Positions 1 through 7,536 of a stretch of DNA of 64,000 nucleotides are shown in pieces. The stretch spans positions 1 through 64,000 of the forward strand of contig NZ_VAUA01000013.1 of the NCBI RefSeq assembly GCF_005771405.1, written 5' to 3'. The notes below the pieces were generated by a model. That model was not told the DNA's origin, made no database searches, and saw only the letters and a list, made by a program, of their open reading frames with translations. The translations under genes and the position numbers were made by a program. The DNA is from Parasedimentitalea maritima (GTDB lineage: Bacteria > Pseudomonadota > Alphaproteobacteria > Rhodobacterales > Rhodobacteraceae). Each line of letters starts with the position of its first letter. Positions within the stretch are counted from its first letter, which is position 1.

Positions 1-56
1 TCTGCGTATCGCAGTATCCGCAGCTTACGTTGAATCTCGCGTTGATCCTTGTTCAT
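1..56 (-). CDS. IS481-like transposase, N-terminal fragment (cut by window edge)
   Basis: Only 18 codons are visible. They start at an ATG at 56-54 with a good ribosome binding site (GAAGGAGAT) just upstream. The N-terminus begins MNKDQREIQRKLRIL, which I recognise as the opening of a helix-turn-helix/integrase-core transposase common in Rhodobacteraceae and usually placed in or near IS481. The DDE catalytic core is off the window, so function rests on recall of this N-terminus and on the neighbouring truncated gene. Confidence 0.55.
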   Translation of the reverse strand, partial: MNKDQREIQRKLRILRYA

Positions 57-123
57 GAACATCTCCTTCTTCCCAAATCTGGGAGGTTAAAGGAAATGTC
101 CCGCGAGTAACGGCATTTCTACA
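1..123 (-). mobile_element. 5' end of an IS481-like insertion sequence (partial)
   Basis: The minus strand carries the first codons of a transposase. About 65 bases upstream lies a plausible element end: read inward from position 123 on the minus strand it is TGTAGAAATGCCG, and IS481-family ends often begin with TGT. Just beyond position 123 an RTX reading frame begins in mid-repeat, as expected if the element landed inside that gene. The other end and any target duplication lie outside the window. The exact boundary is inferred. Confidence 0.5.
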
Positions 124-169
124 ACCTTCGGTCGACGATGGCCAAATTGAAGGCAATGAGGGCCATGAT

Positions 170-1291
170 TTGCTAATGGGCACTGCGTCCGATGAGACGT
201 TGCTTGGTCGCGACGGCAACGATAACCTTGATGGTGGTGAAGGTAACGACCGGCTGTTCGGAGACAACGGTAACGACACCTTGTCCGGGGACATTGGCCA
301 AGACAGCTTGTTTGGCGGCAATGGAAATGACGAGCTCGACGGCGGCAACGACGACGATAGAGTCTTTGGCGGTGCCGGGAATGACGTTGCTTCTGGTGGT
401 GACGGCAACGACAGTGTCTATGGCAGCGCAGGTGCAGATACAGTCTTAGGCCGAGATGGCGACGATTTTCTGCGGGGCGGCGACGACGATGACCGTGTAT
501 TCGGTGACAATGGCAGCGACACATTGATCGGCGATGGTGGCAACGACCACCTATTTGGTGGCAGGGGCAATGACCAGCTATTTGGTGGCAGGGGCAATGA
601 CCAGCTAAATGGTTCGGTTGGTGATGACACAGTCTCAGGTGGGGACAATGATGACGTAGCCACCGGCGGAGAAGGCAATGACCGTGTCTTTGGCAACGAC
701 GGCGAAGACCAACTGCTTGGAGAAGCAGGAGATGACTTTTTGCGCGGCGGTGATGGCGACGACATCCTGATTGATGGAACCGGAACCGATATACTGCGCG
801 GTGACGGCGGCAATGACGCGATCTTCGCCAGTGGCTTTATGAATGAACAGGCTGCACTTGAATACTTCAGAAACCCGGATGACACACTCTCCGCTGCAGA
901 TCTAGCAGCCGCGCTGGAAATGGATTTTTCTCAAGATACCGACACTGACGGTGATATCGTTGATGGTGGGCAAGGCGATGACACCATATTTGGCGGCATT
1001 GGCGATGTGCTGACTGGTGGCGCCGGAGCTGATACGTTTGTCACTGGTGATTGGGTCAAGGGCGAGGCAGCAACTGAGATCACCGATTTCGACGCGGGTG
1101 AGGATGTGTTACTCTTTGGCTATGACGAAACCCTCCCCGAGCCGGTCCTGACAATGGTAGCTGAAGACAACGGTGAAGGTGGCAGTGACGCTATTGTAAT
1201 GGCCGATGGTGTCGAAGTCATCCGGTTGGCAAATCTAGGAACGACGTTTGATGTTAGCAATGACATCGCGCTGATGCCCAACAACGGCTGA
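170..1291 (+). CDS. RTX calcium-binding repeat protein, probably 5'-truncated
   Basis: The first 220 residues are a nearly unbroken run of about 23 glycine/aspartate nonapeptides (GGxGNDxLx), the RTX calcium-binding beta-roll. A shorter second block (GGQGDDTIF, GAGADTF) and a FDAGEDVLLF segment follow near the C-terminus. Such proteins are normally secreted by type I systems and fold on binding calcium outside the cell. The frame is open back to position 59 and still encodes repeat-like sequence (GNEGHDLLM) before any usable start; the first candidates are TTG 170 and ATG 176, neither with a ribosome binding site. An IS481-like element begins just upstream, so this is probably the 3' remnant of a larger gene. 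No type I secretion genes are nearby. Confidence 0.7.
   Translation: MLMGTASDETLLGRDGNDNLDGGEGNDRLFGDNGNDTLSGDIGQDSLFGGNGNDELDGGNDDDRVFGGAGNDVASGGDGNDSVYGSAGADTVLGRDGDDFLRGGDDDDRVFGDNGSDTLIGDGGNDHLFGGRGNDQLFGGRGNDQLNGSVGDDTVSGGDNDDVATGGEGNDRVFGNDGEDQLLGEAGDDFLRGGDGDDILIDGTGTDILRGDGGNDAIFASGFMNEQAALEYFRNPDDTLSAADLAAALEMDFSQDTDTDGDIVDGGQGDDTIFGGIGDVLTGGAGADTFVTGDWVKGEAATEITDFDAGEDVLLFGYDETLPEPVLTMVAEDNGEGGSDAIVMADGVEVIRLANLGTTFDVSNDIALMPNNG
551..604 (+). repeat. Perfect 27-bp tandem duplication within the RTX array
   Basis: Positions 551-577 and 578-604 are identical and encode the same nonapeptide step twice. All other repeats in the array have diverged at the DNA level, so this copy is recent. 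Confidence 0.85.
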
Positions 1292-1303
1292 TCCCACACA
1301 CTA

Positions 1304-1342
1304 TAGAACAGATCTATCCAGCATTCGGTTAGATCTGTTCTA
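1304..1342 (+). terminator. Hairpin after the RTX gene
   Basis: A perfect 13-bp inverted repeat (TAGAACAGATCTA and its complement, 1304-1316 and 1330-1342) lies 13 bases after the RTX stop codon. The following sequence is only loosely T-rich, so termination is likely but not textbook. Confidence 0.6.
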
Positions 1343-1681
1343 CTTAACTCATTTTGATTGCGGTATTTTTCCCGAAATCTTATTAACTGTGATCACCATG
1401 GACCGATCAAAACGACGCGCAACCAAGGCGCGGTACTTGCTGTCTGTTTGGGGATACCGGTAGTAATACGCCAATTTGCCTCAGCAACTTTTGTAAAGTG
1501 CAGGCAGACGGTCAGGACGTCGTGCTCTTGATTGGTGCGGGCGATGTATTTGATCTCAGCCCTTACACACTCTTTCTCACCGAAACTGTATGGGGCTGCT
1601 AGTTTTAGTCCTTGGATTATCAAAAAACCAACCGCTCCAAGTCGTTTTGCCGCCATTTGCAATCAAACGGCGGCAAACAGT
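1343..1681. other. Gap without a confident gene
   Basis: A minus-strand frame (1393-1662) contains a stretch faintly like the strand of hot-dog fold thioesterases (RAEIKYIAR followed by DVLTV). It lacks a ribosome binding site and the rest of the fold. It may be a decayed thioesterase next to the enoyl-CoA hydratase, but I do not call it as a gene. Confidence 0.3.
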
Positions 1682-2458
1682 TTACCGGCCTTCGAATTTG
1701 GCTGGGCGCTTTTCCATAAAGGCAGTGACACCTTCCAGGAAATCACGCGACTTGCCGCATTCGCCCTGCAAATGCGCTTCAACCGACAGTTGCTCTTGCA
1801 GGCTGTTGCCGTAGCTGGCGCGAATTGACTGCTTGATCGCACCAAACGCCTTGGTTGGTCCTTTGGCCAGATAGGTGGCGCGGGCACGCCACTGATCCGC
1901 AAAGTCCGCGTCAGGCACCGCTTCCCAAATCATCCCCCAGTCGCTTGCCTGCTTGGCCGAGATTCTGTCGGCAAACAGTGCAGCGCCCATGGCTTTGGCC
2001 ATGCCCATCTGTCGGGGCAGAAACCACGTCCCACCGGCGTCCGGCATCAGGCCAATACGGGCAAAGGCCTGCATGAAGAAAGCGCTCTCAGTCGCGATTA
2101 CCACATCCGTCGCCAACGCAAGGTTGGCCCCTGCCCCGGCAACCGGACCATTTACGGCCGCAAGGGTTGGGACAGGGCAATCAAAGATCGCTTCCAGCAT
2201 TGGGGTATATTCATCGCGCAGCGTACGCTCCAGATCCAGGTCACTGGCGCTGTTGGCGTCGCTCAGGTCCTGTCCCGAGCAAAATGCATCACCTGCACCC
2301 GTCAGAACAACCACCCGCGCCTCTTCACCCGCGCGACGCATCGCATGGGTGATCTCAGCGCGCATCTGGCTGGTTAGCGCATTCATCTTTTCAGGGCGGT
2401 TCAACGTTACGATCGCCAGCCCATCCGCCAGCAGATAAGTAATTTCTTTATAGTCCAT
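1682..2458 (-). CDS. Enoyl-CoA hydratase/isomerase family protein (PaaG-like)
   Basis: A crotonase-fold enzyme of 258 residues, the usual length. The oxyanion-hole segments are visible: GAGDAFCSGQDL near residue 60 and VNGPVAGAGANLALATD near residue 105. The C-terminal FLEGVTAFMEKRPAKFEGR is typical. It resembles 2-(1,2-epoxyphenyl)acetyl-CoA isomerase (PaaG) and general enoyl-CoA hydratases, which act on CoA thioesters in phenylacetate or fatty-acid breakdown. No other paa gene is present, so the substrate is open. ATG 2458 is preferred over the GTG one codon upstream because GAGG then sits seven bases away. It may be transcribed with the DUF2087 gene 37 bases upstream. Confidence 0.85.
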   Translation of the reverse strand: MDYKEITYLLADGLAIVTLNRPEKMNALTSQMRAEITHAMRRAGEEARVVVLTGAGDAFCSGQDLSDANSASDLDLERTLRDEYTPMLEAIFDCPVPTLAAVNGPVAGAGANLALATDVVIATESAFFMQAFARIGLMPDAGGTWFLPRQMGMAKAMGAALFADRISAKQASDWGMIWEAVPDADFADQWRARATYLAKGPTKAFGAIKQSIRASYGNSLQEQLSVEAHLQGECGKSRDFLEGVTAFMEKRPAKFEGR

Positions 2459-2495
2459 CACTCGGCCTCATATTATCCGTTGTCTGCATGCTGAC

Positions 2496-3044
2496 TTAGG
2501 TAGCCGAACGGGAAAAGGCAAACGCCACGTCAGGTAAAGGGACTCTTTGTAACTCCCGCAACTGACTTATTAGCGCGCGTGCATCTACAGGTACGGGCTG
2601 TTCCACCCTTTGGTAACGAGATCCATCTTTGGTACGGGTTACCAATCGCATCTCAACCAGAGATCGCCGTACCTGCGCAGCATCTTCCAGCGTGGTCAAT
2701 TCGTTGAGAAGGTCACTGATTTCACGTTCCCCCCATACAGTTCTAGAGGGCAACACCGCCCAAACTGCCCACAGGCACAGGTTCTGCATACTTGTTTTAC
2801 CGGGCCAATTGGAAAAGCGGCCTTTATCATCAAAGTTTCGCATCGCTCGGTCCAGCAAGCGCTGATTGACCTGGGGTTCGGGCGCGTTTGTTGCGCGAAG
2901 ATGTTGGAAATTTTTGTAACCGGCAGCCTGTGCTACACGGTTCAGCATTTCAACATGGCTGGGCGCATCTGACAGTGTGCCCCGCAGTGATTTGGTAAAT
3001 TGTGACAGGTCGGCAATGGTCAGCCGAATTACATCCCGGGTCAT
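2496..3044 (-). CDS. DUF2087 domain-containing protein
   Basis: 182 residues. The C-terminal half matches the DUF2087 pattern: GRFSNWPGK near residue 75, QNLCLWAVWAVLP near residue 87, then a GEREISDLL helix, a winged-helix-like segment sometimes appended to ArsR-type regulators. The N-terminal 60 residues form a separate helical segment (MLNRVAQAAGYKNFQHL). A strong ribosome binding site (GGGAGA) precedes ATG 3044. Biochemical function is unknown; a nucleic-acid-related role is inferred from the family only. Confidence 0.8.
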   Translation of the reverse strand: MTRDVIRLTIADLSQFTKSLRGTLSDAPSHVEMLNRVAQAAGYKNFQHLRATNAPEPQVNQRLLDRAMRNFDDKGRFSNWPGKTSMQNLCLWAVWAVLPSRTVWGEREISDLLNELTTLEDAAQVRRSLVEMRLVTRTKDGSRYQRVEQPVPVDARALISQLRELQRVPLPDVAFAFSRSAT

Positions 3045-3214
3045 ATCTTTCTCCCATGGATACCGCAGCCCAAGTCGGGATGAGGATGCCCGCCCTTATC
3101 CAAATGGCATCCTGAGTAAAGGATCCGGATAAATAAAAGCAGGTTTAGCGAAAGGCGGAGCCTGGGTGAACTGCTGACCAAGGACACCCTAACAAGCGCC
3201 AGCAAGCGTTGCAA

Positions 3215-3700
3215 TTACTCGTCCAGAAGTTCTTTCAAACGGGCTTGTTCGGCTTCGCTCAGACCGGAATCGTTGCGCCTCGGGGCGTTGGAGCGTCCGC
3301 GCAGATAACCCCCAGCCATGATGACAGCAAGCAACAGCATCATGGGCCCAGCCGCCCACAGCAGCCAGTTCGACCCATTTGCAGAAGGCCGCAACAAAAC
3401 GTATTCGCCAAAGCGATCGACAATGAAGTCCATTGCCTCAGCATCGCTGTCCCCAGCAACCAAACGTTCACGCAGTAGAATGCGCAGATCACGCGCCAGT
3501 TCGGCGTTGCTCTCATCGATGCTTTCGTTGCGGCAGACCAGGCAGCGAAGATCTTTGGACATTTCCCGCGCCCGCGCTTCCAATGCCGGATCTTCCAACA
3601 CCTCATCCGGTTCAACCGCCTGAGCGGTAGTGCCCACAAACACTGTGGTGGACAGACCCAGAATGAACAGCAGAGTCAGAACAATCTTTAGATGTTTCAT
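3215..3700 (-). CDS. ccmH: Cytochrome c-type biogenesis protein CcmH
   Basis: 161 residues. A signal peptide (about 1-28) is followed by the redox motif LRCLVC (Cys53, Cys56), a helical domain, one membrane anchor (about 110-132) and a short charged cytoplasmic tail. CcmH is the periplasm-facing thiol oxidoreductase that reduces or holds apocytochrome c for haem attachment by CcmF. Its start overlaps the ccmF stop by four bases (ATGA), so the two are translationally coupled. The protein is the short form without the TPR domain (CcmI) fused in E. coli CcmH. Confidence 0.95.
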   Translation of the reverse strand: MKHLKIVLTLLFILGLSTTVFVGTTAQAVEPDEVLEDPALEARAREMSKDLRCLVCRNESIDESNAELARDLRILLRERLVAGDSDAEAMDFIVDRFGEYVLLRPSANGSNWLLWAAGPMMLLLAVIMAGGYLRGRSNAPRRNDSGLSEAEQARLKELLDE

Positions 3701-5670
3701 TCAGCCGCTACCCCTGCGATCTTAGCCTTGCGAGCACCAGCAGCCACGCGGTAGCGACGGTCGCTTAACGATAGCAATCCACCCAGAGCCATCAATAGAC
3801 AACCACCCCAGATCCAGTTCGCCAATGGCTTGATATAGGTCCGCATGATCCAGCCACCATCGTTTTGCTGATCGCCGATCACCACATACAGATCGCGCAG
3901 GAACCGGTAGTCAATCGCCGCTTCGGTGGTTGGCATCCGCGTCACCGGATAGTCGCGTTTTTCAGGCCGCATCATTGCCACTGGCTGACCGTCCTTGGTT
4001 ACCCGAACATTGGCTACAGTTGCGTAGTAGTTTGGCCCACGATTGCGACCAACGTCTTCCAAAACCAAAGTGTAGGCACCTACGTCAAAAGGTTGACCAA
4101 CATATGCAACACGGATGTCCTCCTCTTCCCAGGCGGTCAGCCCGGCAATGGCAAAGAACGTGATACCCAAACCGGCATGTGCCGTCGCTTTACCCCAATC
4201 TGCCCGCGGCAAGCGCATCATCCGCGCCAGACGCCCGGCCAGGCCAGAACGGCCCGTATGCGACCAGAGATCAGTGATGGCGCCAAACACCATCCAAGAG
4301 CCCAGGAACAGCCCAACTGGACCAAGCGCAGAACGCCCGGTTTGCAGCGCCCAGGCAGCAACACCCAGAGCAACGGCCAGCCCAAAGACGTAGCGCAGTT
4401 TCCAGGCCGTGCGGCCTAGCTTGCCCCGTTTCCACGGCAGCATTGCGCCCACCGGCATGACCAGTCCCAACAGCACCATAAACGGTGTAAAGGCAGCGTT
4501 GAAGAACGGAGGTCCGACGCTCAGTTTCCGGTCAAAGGCCATTTCAGCAATGATTGGCCACAGGGTGCCAAAGAACACCACGAAACAGCTGACGGCCAGC
4601 AGGACATTATTGATCACCAGCCCGCTTTCGCGACTGACCACACCAAACACCCCCTTGGCCTCCATCGACTGGGCCCGTGTGGCGAACAATGTCAGCGCAC
4701 CGCCGGTAAAGATCGCCAGGATATACAGGATGAACACACCACGCACTGGATCATTGGCAAAGGCATGGACGGATGTCAGCAGCCCTGAGCGGACAATAAA
4801 GGTGCCAACAAGCGAGAAGCTAAAGGCCAGAATTGCCAGCAGGATGGTCCAGCTTTTCAGCGACTCGCGTTTTTCAACCACAACCGCACTGTGCAGCAAC
4901 GCTGCGGCTAAGATCCAAGGCATAAACGACGCGTTTTCGACCGGATCCCAGAACCAGAAACCACCCCAGCCCAATTCATAGTAGGCCCACCAGCTGCCCA
5001 GAGCGATGCCGATGGTCAAAAAGATCCATGCTGCAAGTGTCCAGGGGCGAACCCAACGGCCCCAGGCAGCATCAACACGACCCTCGATCAGAGCAGCAAT
5101 TGCAAAGGAAAAGGTCATGCTGAGGCCAACATAACCAAGGTACAAGAACGGTGGATGAAACGCCAAACCAGGGTCTTGCAATAGCGGGTTCAAATCCTGT
5201 CCGTCAAACGGCGGCACTGCCAGACGCAGGAAGGGATTTGAAGTGAACAGGATAAAGGCAAAAAACGCGACCCCGATCGAGGCCTGCACCGCCAGAACGC
5301 GCGCTTTCAGGCTTGGCGGCAATCCACCACCAAAGACGGAAGCCACCGCACCAAACAGCGCCACAATCAGCACCCACAACAACATAGAGCCTTCGTGATT
5401 GCCCCAGGTTCCGCTGATTTTATACAGCATGGGTTTGGCTGAATGGCTGTTGTCCACCACCAGCTTTAGCGAGAAATCGGAGGTGACGAAGGCCCAGGTC
5501 AGCGCGCCAAAGGCAAAAGCCGTAAACAGGAACTGCGCCTGCGCGGCTGGCTCGGCAACGGCCATCCATCCGGGCCATCGTTTATGGGCACCAATCAACG
5601 GCACAACCATCTGCACGATAGCAATCAAAAAGGCGAGGATGAGGGCGAAGTGTCCGAGCTCTGTAATCAT
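3697..5670 (-). CDS. ccmF: Haem lyase CcmF, cytochrome c maturation
   Basis: 657 residues, close to E. coli CcmF, with many membrane helices throughout. The tryptophan-rich haem-handling motif WGGFWFWDPVEN sits at about residues 235-246, and the conserved FHPPFLYLGY follows at 171-180. CcmF receives haem from CcmE and attaches it to CxxCH motifs of apocytochromes at the periplasmic face, working with CcmH and CcmI. It is followed directly by ccmH with a four-base overlap. Upstream, a holin/endolysin pair separates it from ccmE, which normally neighbours it. No strong ribosome binding site is visible before ATG 5670. Confidence 0.97.
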   Translation of the reverse strand: MITELGHFALILAFLIAIVQMVVPLIGAHKRWPGWMAVAEPAAQAQFLFTAFAFGALTWAFVTSDFSLKLVVDNSHSAKPMLYKISGTWGNHEGSMLLWVLIVALFGAVASVFGGGLPPSLKARVLAVQASIGVAFFAFILFTSNPFLRLAVPPFDGQDLNPLLQDPGLAFHPPFLYLGYVGLSMTFSFAIAALIEGRVDAAWGRWVRPWTLAAWIFLTIGIALGSWWAYYELGWGGFWFWDPVENASFMPWILAAALLHSAVVVEKRESLKSWTILLAILAFSFSLVGTFIVRSGLLTSVHAFANDPVRGVFILYILAIFTGGALTLFATRAQSMEAKGVFGVVSRESGLVINNVLLAVSCFVVFFGTLWPIIAEMAFDRKLSVGPPFFNAAFTPFMVLLGLVMPVGAMLPWKRGKLGRTAWKLRYVFGLAVALGVAAWALQTGRSALGPVGLFLGSWMVFGAITDLWSHTGRSGLAGRLARMMRLPRADWGKATAHAGLGITFFAIAGLTAWEEEDIRVAYVGQPFDVGAYTLVLEDVGRNRGPNYYATVANVRVTKDGQPVAMMRPEKRDYPVTRMPTTEAAIDYRFLRDLYVVIGDQQNDGGWIMRTYIKPLANWIWGGCLLMALGGLLSLSDRRYRVAAGARKAKIAGVAAE

Positions 5671-5742
5671 AGCGCCTATATAGGCCGAACAGATCGGCGC
5701 GCCAATGACAATCGCCGCGCCATCCGGTCACAGGTCTGTGGT

Positions 5743-6330
5743 TTATCCACTCTGTTTGTTGCGCAACAAACGCCACTGCCTCAGTGCTGGGTTCTGTTCC
5801 GGTTTAACAACCTCGATTTCAACATCCGCATCCCCGTTTGTCGTTGCGTTATCTACACTTACAGTCTCAAGCTGTCTTAACTGAGAAACATTGCTGACAA
5901 CCTGAGGCACACGTGACAATGACAGGGCCAGATCGCGTTGCAGATTTTCGGACTTCAGTTGCTGACGAGCGCCGAAGTAAAAGGATACAATTACCCCCAG
6001 CAGCCACCATAATGGTTCCGGCACCAGTGCAATCCCCTGCATTCGTGCTGCAAACCAAATCGGATCAACCATTGCCGATCCCAACAACCCTATCGTGCCG
6101 AGGGCCAAGGCTGGTCGTGGCAATCGATTAACCCCATCCATCCACCGATCAAACCAGCCGCGTTGCTGCAACGCAAATTCCGACTGCATTTGGTTGATCG
6201 CTGCTATGTGGCCTTCAAATTGTCGCTGCGCACCAGACTCGGCATTCTCACGGAACACTTCAACCGTTTCACGCAACACATTGCGGTTGCCACCAAACGC
6301 CATTTTCAAAACCTGTGAGATCACCCCCAT
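5743..6330 (-). CDS. Holin of the gene-transfer-agent type
   Basis: 195 residues. An amphipathic N-terminal part (about 1-70) is followed by hydrophobic segments at about 75-103 and 106-124 and a polar C-terminal tail. This layout and sequence fit the three-helix holins of alphaproteobacterial gene transfer agents (GTA_holin_3TM type). Such holins open the inner membrane so that the endolysin reaches the wall and particles are released. The start overlaps the end of the endolysin gene by ten bases, a classic lysis cassette order. In Rhodobacter capsulatus the lysis pair is also outside the structural GTA cluster. No capsid gene is visible here. Confidence 0.8.
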   Translation of the reverse strand: MGVISQVLKMAFGGNRNVLRETVEVFRENAESGAQRQFEGHIAAINQMQSEFALQQRGWFDRWMDGVNRLPRPALALGTIGLLGSAMVDPIWFAARMQGIALVPEPLWWLLGVIVSFYFGARQQLKSENLQRDLALSLSRVPQVVSNVSQLRQLETVSVDNATTNGDADVEIEVVKPEQNPALRQWRLLRNKQSG

Positions 6331-6932
6331 GATGCCACCCTTTTTTGAAAAGCCTGTTCGCTGAGATGATACCGGGGGGACAAAAATTCTTCAGCGCGCC
6401 GGATCCAGCCGCCTTTGCCTCCTGCCCGGGTTCGGGCGTATTTGCGGCTGGCGGCCCGTCGATCGACCAGGCGAAAATAGTAGTTACGTCGCACAACGCC
6501 GTAGGCATCTTTCAACGCCTGCTCCCCCACATTGGCGGCCAGTCTTGACGCTTTTATCGTCTGCGGCCCGATCACCCCATCAACTGTCGCCTCGTACCCC
6601 ATATCGCACAGCAACCGCTGCAAGATTTTGACGGCATTCGCCCCCGCGTTAACATACATATCAAACACGGAGGGTTGCAGAAGTTTGGGTAAACAGGCGA
6701 TCTTTGGAGCGGTGAAATAATGGGAGACAAATATCTCTACCGCTTGTTCCTGGCTTATCGCCTGTACATCGTCCAGCCCGACTTGCCCATCTCCGGTTAG
6801 ATCCAAATTCAGCCGACGTAGCGTGTGGATTGTCACCCCATGTTTGGTCGCCCCTCCAGGATCATCGGGGTCATTCACAAAACCACCTTCACGGGCGACT
6901 ATTTCTTCGGCAATCTGTTGAACACTGGGCAT
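6321..6932 (-). CDS. Endolysin, GH108-type N-acetylmuramidase (holin-associated)
   Basis: 203 residues. The N-terminal glycosidase signature REGGFVNDPDDPGGATKHGVT lies at 14-34, with Glu15 as expected catalytic acid. A peptidoglycan-binding-like C-terminal segment (DGVIGPQT) follows. It cuts the glycan backbone of peptidoglycan once the holin lets it through; no signal peptide is present, consistent with that. Residues 44-55 (DLTGDGQVGLDD) look like an EF-hand or dockerin calcium loop. ATG 6932 is chosen over an upstream in-frame start because AGGAG sits six bases before it and the motif then starts at the usual distance. Confidence 0.85.
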   Translation of the reverse strand: MPSVQQIAEEIVAREGGFVNDPDDPGGATKHGVTIHTLRRLNLDLTGDGQVGLDDVQAISQEQAVEIFVSHYFTAPKIACLPKLLQPSVFDMYVNAGANAVKILQRLLCDMGYEATVDGVIGPQTIKASRLAANVGEQALKDAYGVVRRNYYFRLVDRRAASRKYARTRAGGKGGWIRRAEEFLSPRYHLSEQAFQKRVASWG

Positions 6933-6995
6933 CGCACACTCCTGTCGGGACCGTGCACCAGATTGCCGTTCAAATATTGCCACGCCCAAAACACA

Positions 6996-7024
6996 GCGCG
7001 CGCCCTGTTATCCAGAGCGCGCGC
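6996..7024 (-). terminator. Hairpin between ccmE and the lysis genes
   Basis: GCGCGCGC occurs at 6996-7003 and 7017-7024 and can form an eight-pair stem. On the minus strand it is followed by TGTGTTTT. It would end the argC-ccmE transcript before the endolysin gene, giving the lysis pair its own expression. Confidence 0.5.
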
Positions 7025-7085
7025 CTTATCTTCTTAGTCATGCTGCAAATATCGACCGCGTCAAATCAGGACGGTGTCGAGAGCT

Positions 7086-7529
7086 TCAGCTTTCTGGTTC
7101 GACGTAAACACCCTGCTCTTTCAGTGCATCGACCACTTCTTTAGGCATGTAAGTTTCGTCATGTTTCGCAAGGATTTCAGTCGCTTCAAAGACACCGTCG
7201 ACATAACTCCCGGTTCCAATCATGCCTTGGTTTTCTTCGAACAAATCCGGCAAGACACCCGCATAGGTGACGGGGATCGACGCCCCACCATCCGTGACCG
7301 AAAACGAAATGATTTCACCCTGCCCGCGCACCAATGTGCCTTCTTCAACCAGTCCGCCAATGCGGAACACTTCGCTGGGCTTTGGCGGCTCAGCCATCAC
7401 TTCACTAGGGGCGCGAAAGAAATTGATGCCGTCCTGCAGTGCATAACCAATCAGACCGGTGGCCACCACAAGGGCCACTGCAGAAACCAGAATAATCTGT
7501 ACCCGGCGCCGTTTTTTGAGTGTCTTCAT
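7086..7529 (-). CDS. ccmE: Haem chaperone CcmE
   Basis: 147 residues: a positively charged N-terminus, one membrane anchor (about 10-30) and a periplasmic beta-barrel domain. The haem-binding motif LAKHDETYMP lies at 120-129, with His123 as the covalent haem ligand and Tyr127 as axial ligand. CcmE carries haem from CcmABCD to CcmF. The ribosome binding site (GTGAGGA) overlaps the argC stop codon seven bases upstream, so the two genes are coupled. It is separated from ccmF by a terminator-like hairpin and two lysis genes. Confidence 0.96.
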   Translation of the reverse strand: MKTLKKRRRVQIILVSAVALVVATGLIGYALQDGINFFRAPSEVMAEPPKPSEVFRIGGLVEEGTLVRGQGEIISFSVTDGGASIPVTYAGVLPDLFEENQGMIGTGSYVDGVFEATEILAKHDETYMPKEVVDALKEQGVYVEPES

Positions 7530-7536
7530 TCCATCC

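Noticed and set aside
170-835. CRISPR-like regular repeats
   Set aside because: The period is 27 bases, in frame, and encodes the RTX nonapeptide; there are no spacers and no cas genes.
87-885. Long open frames opposite and beside the RTX gene (87-524 minus, 418-885 minus, 192-449 plus)
   Set aside because: They are other-frame shadows of the GC-periodic repeat array; their proteins are low-complexity and have no start signals.
1393-1662. Minus-strand frame with a faint thioesterase-like stretch
   Set aside because: No ribosome binding site, no full fold; kept only as a remark on the gap.
3084-3112. GGATGCC/GGCATCC inverted repeat upstream of the DUF2087 gene
   Set aside because: Seven-base arms with a 15-base loop and no T run; could be chance.
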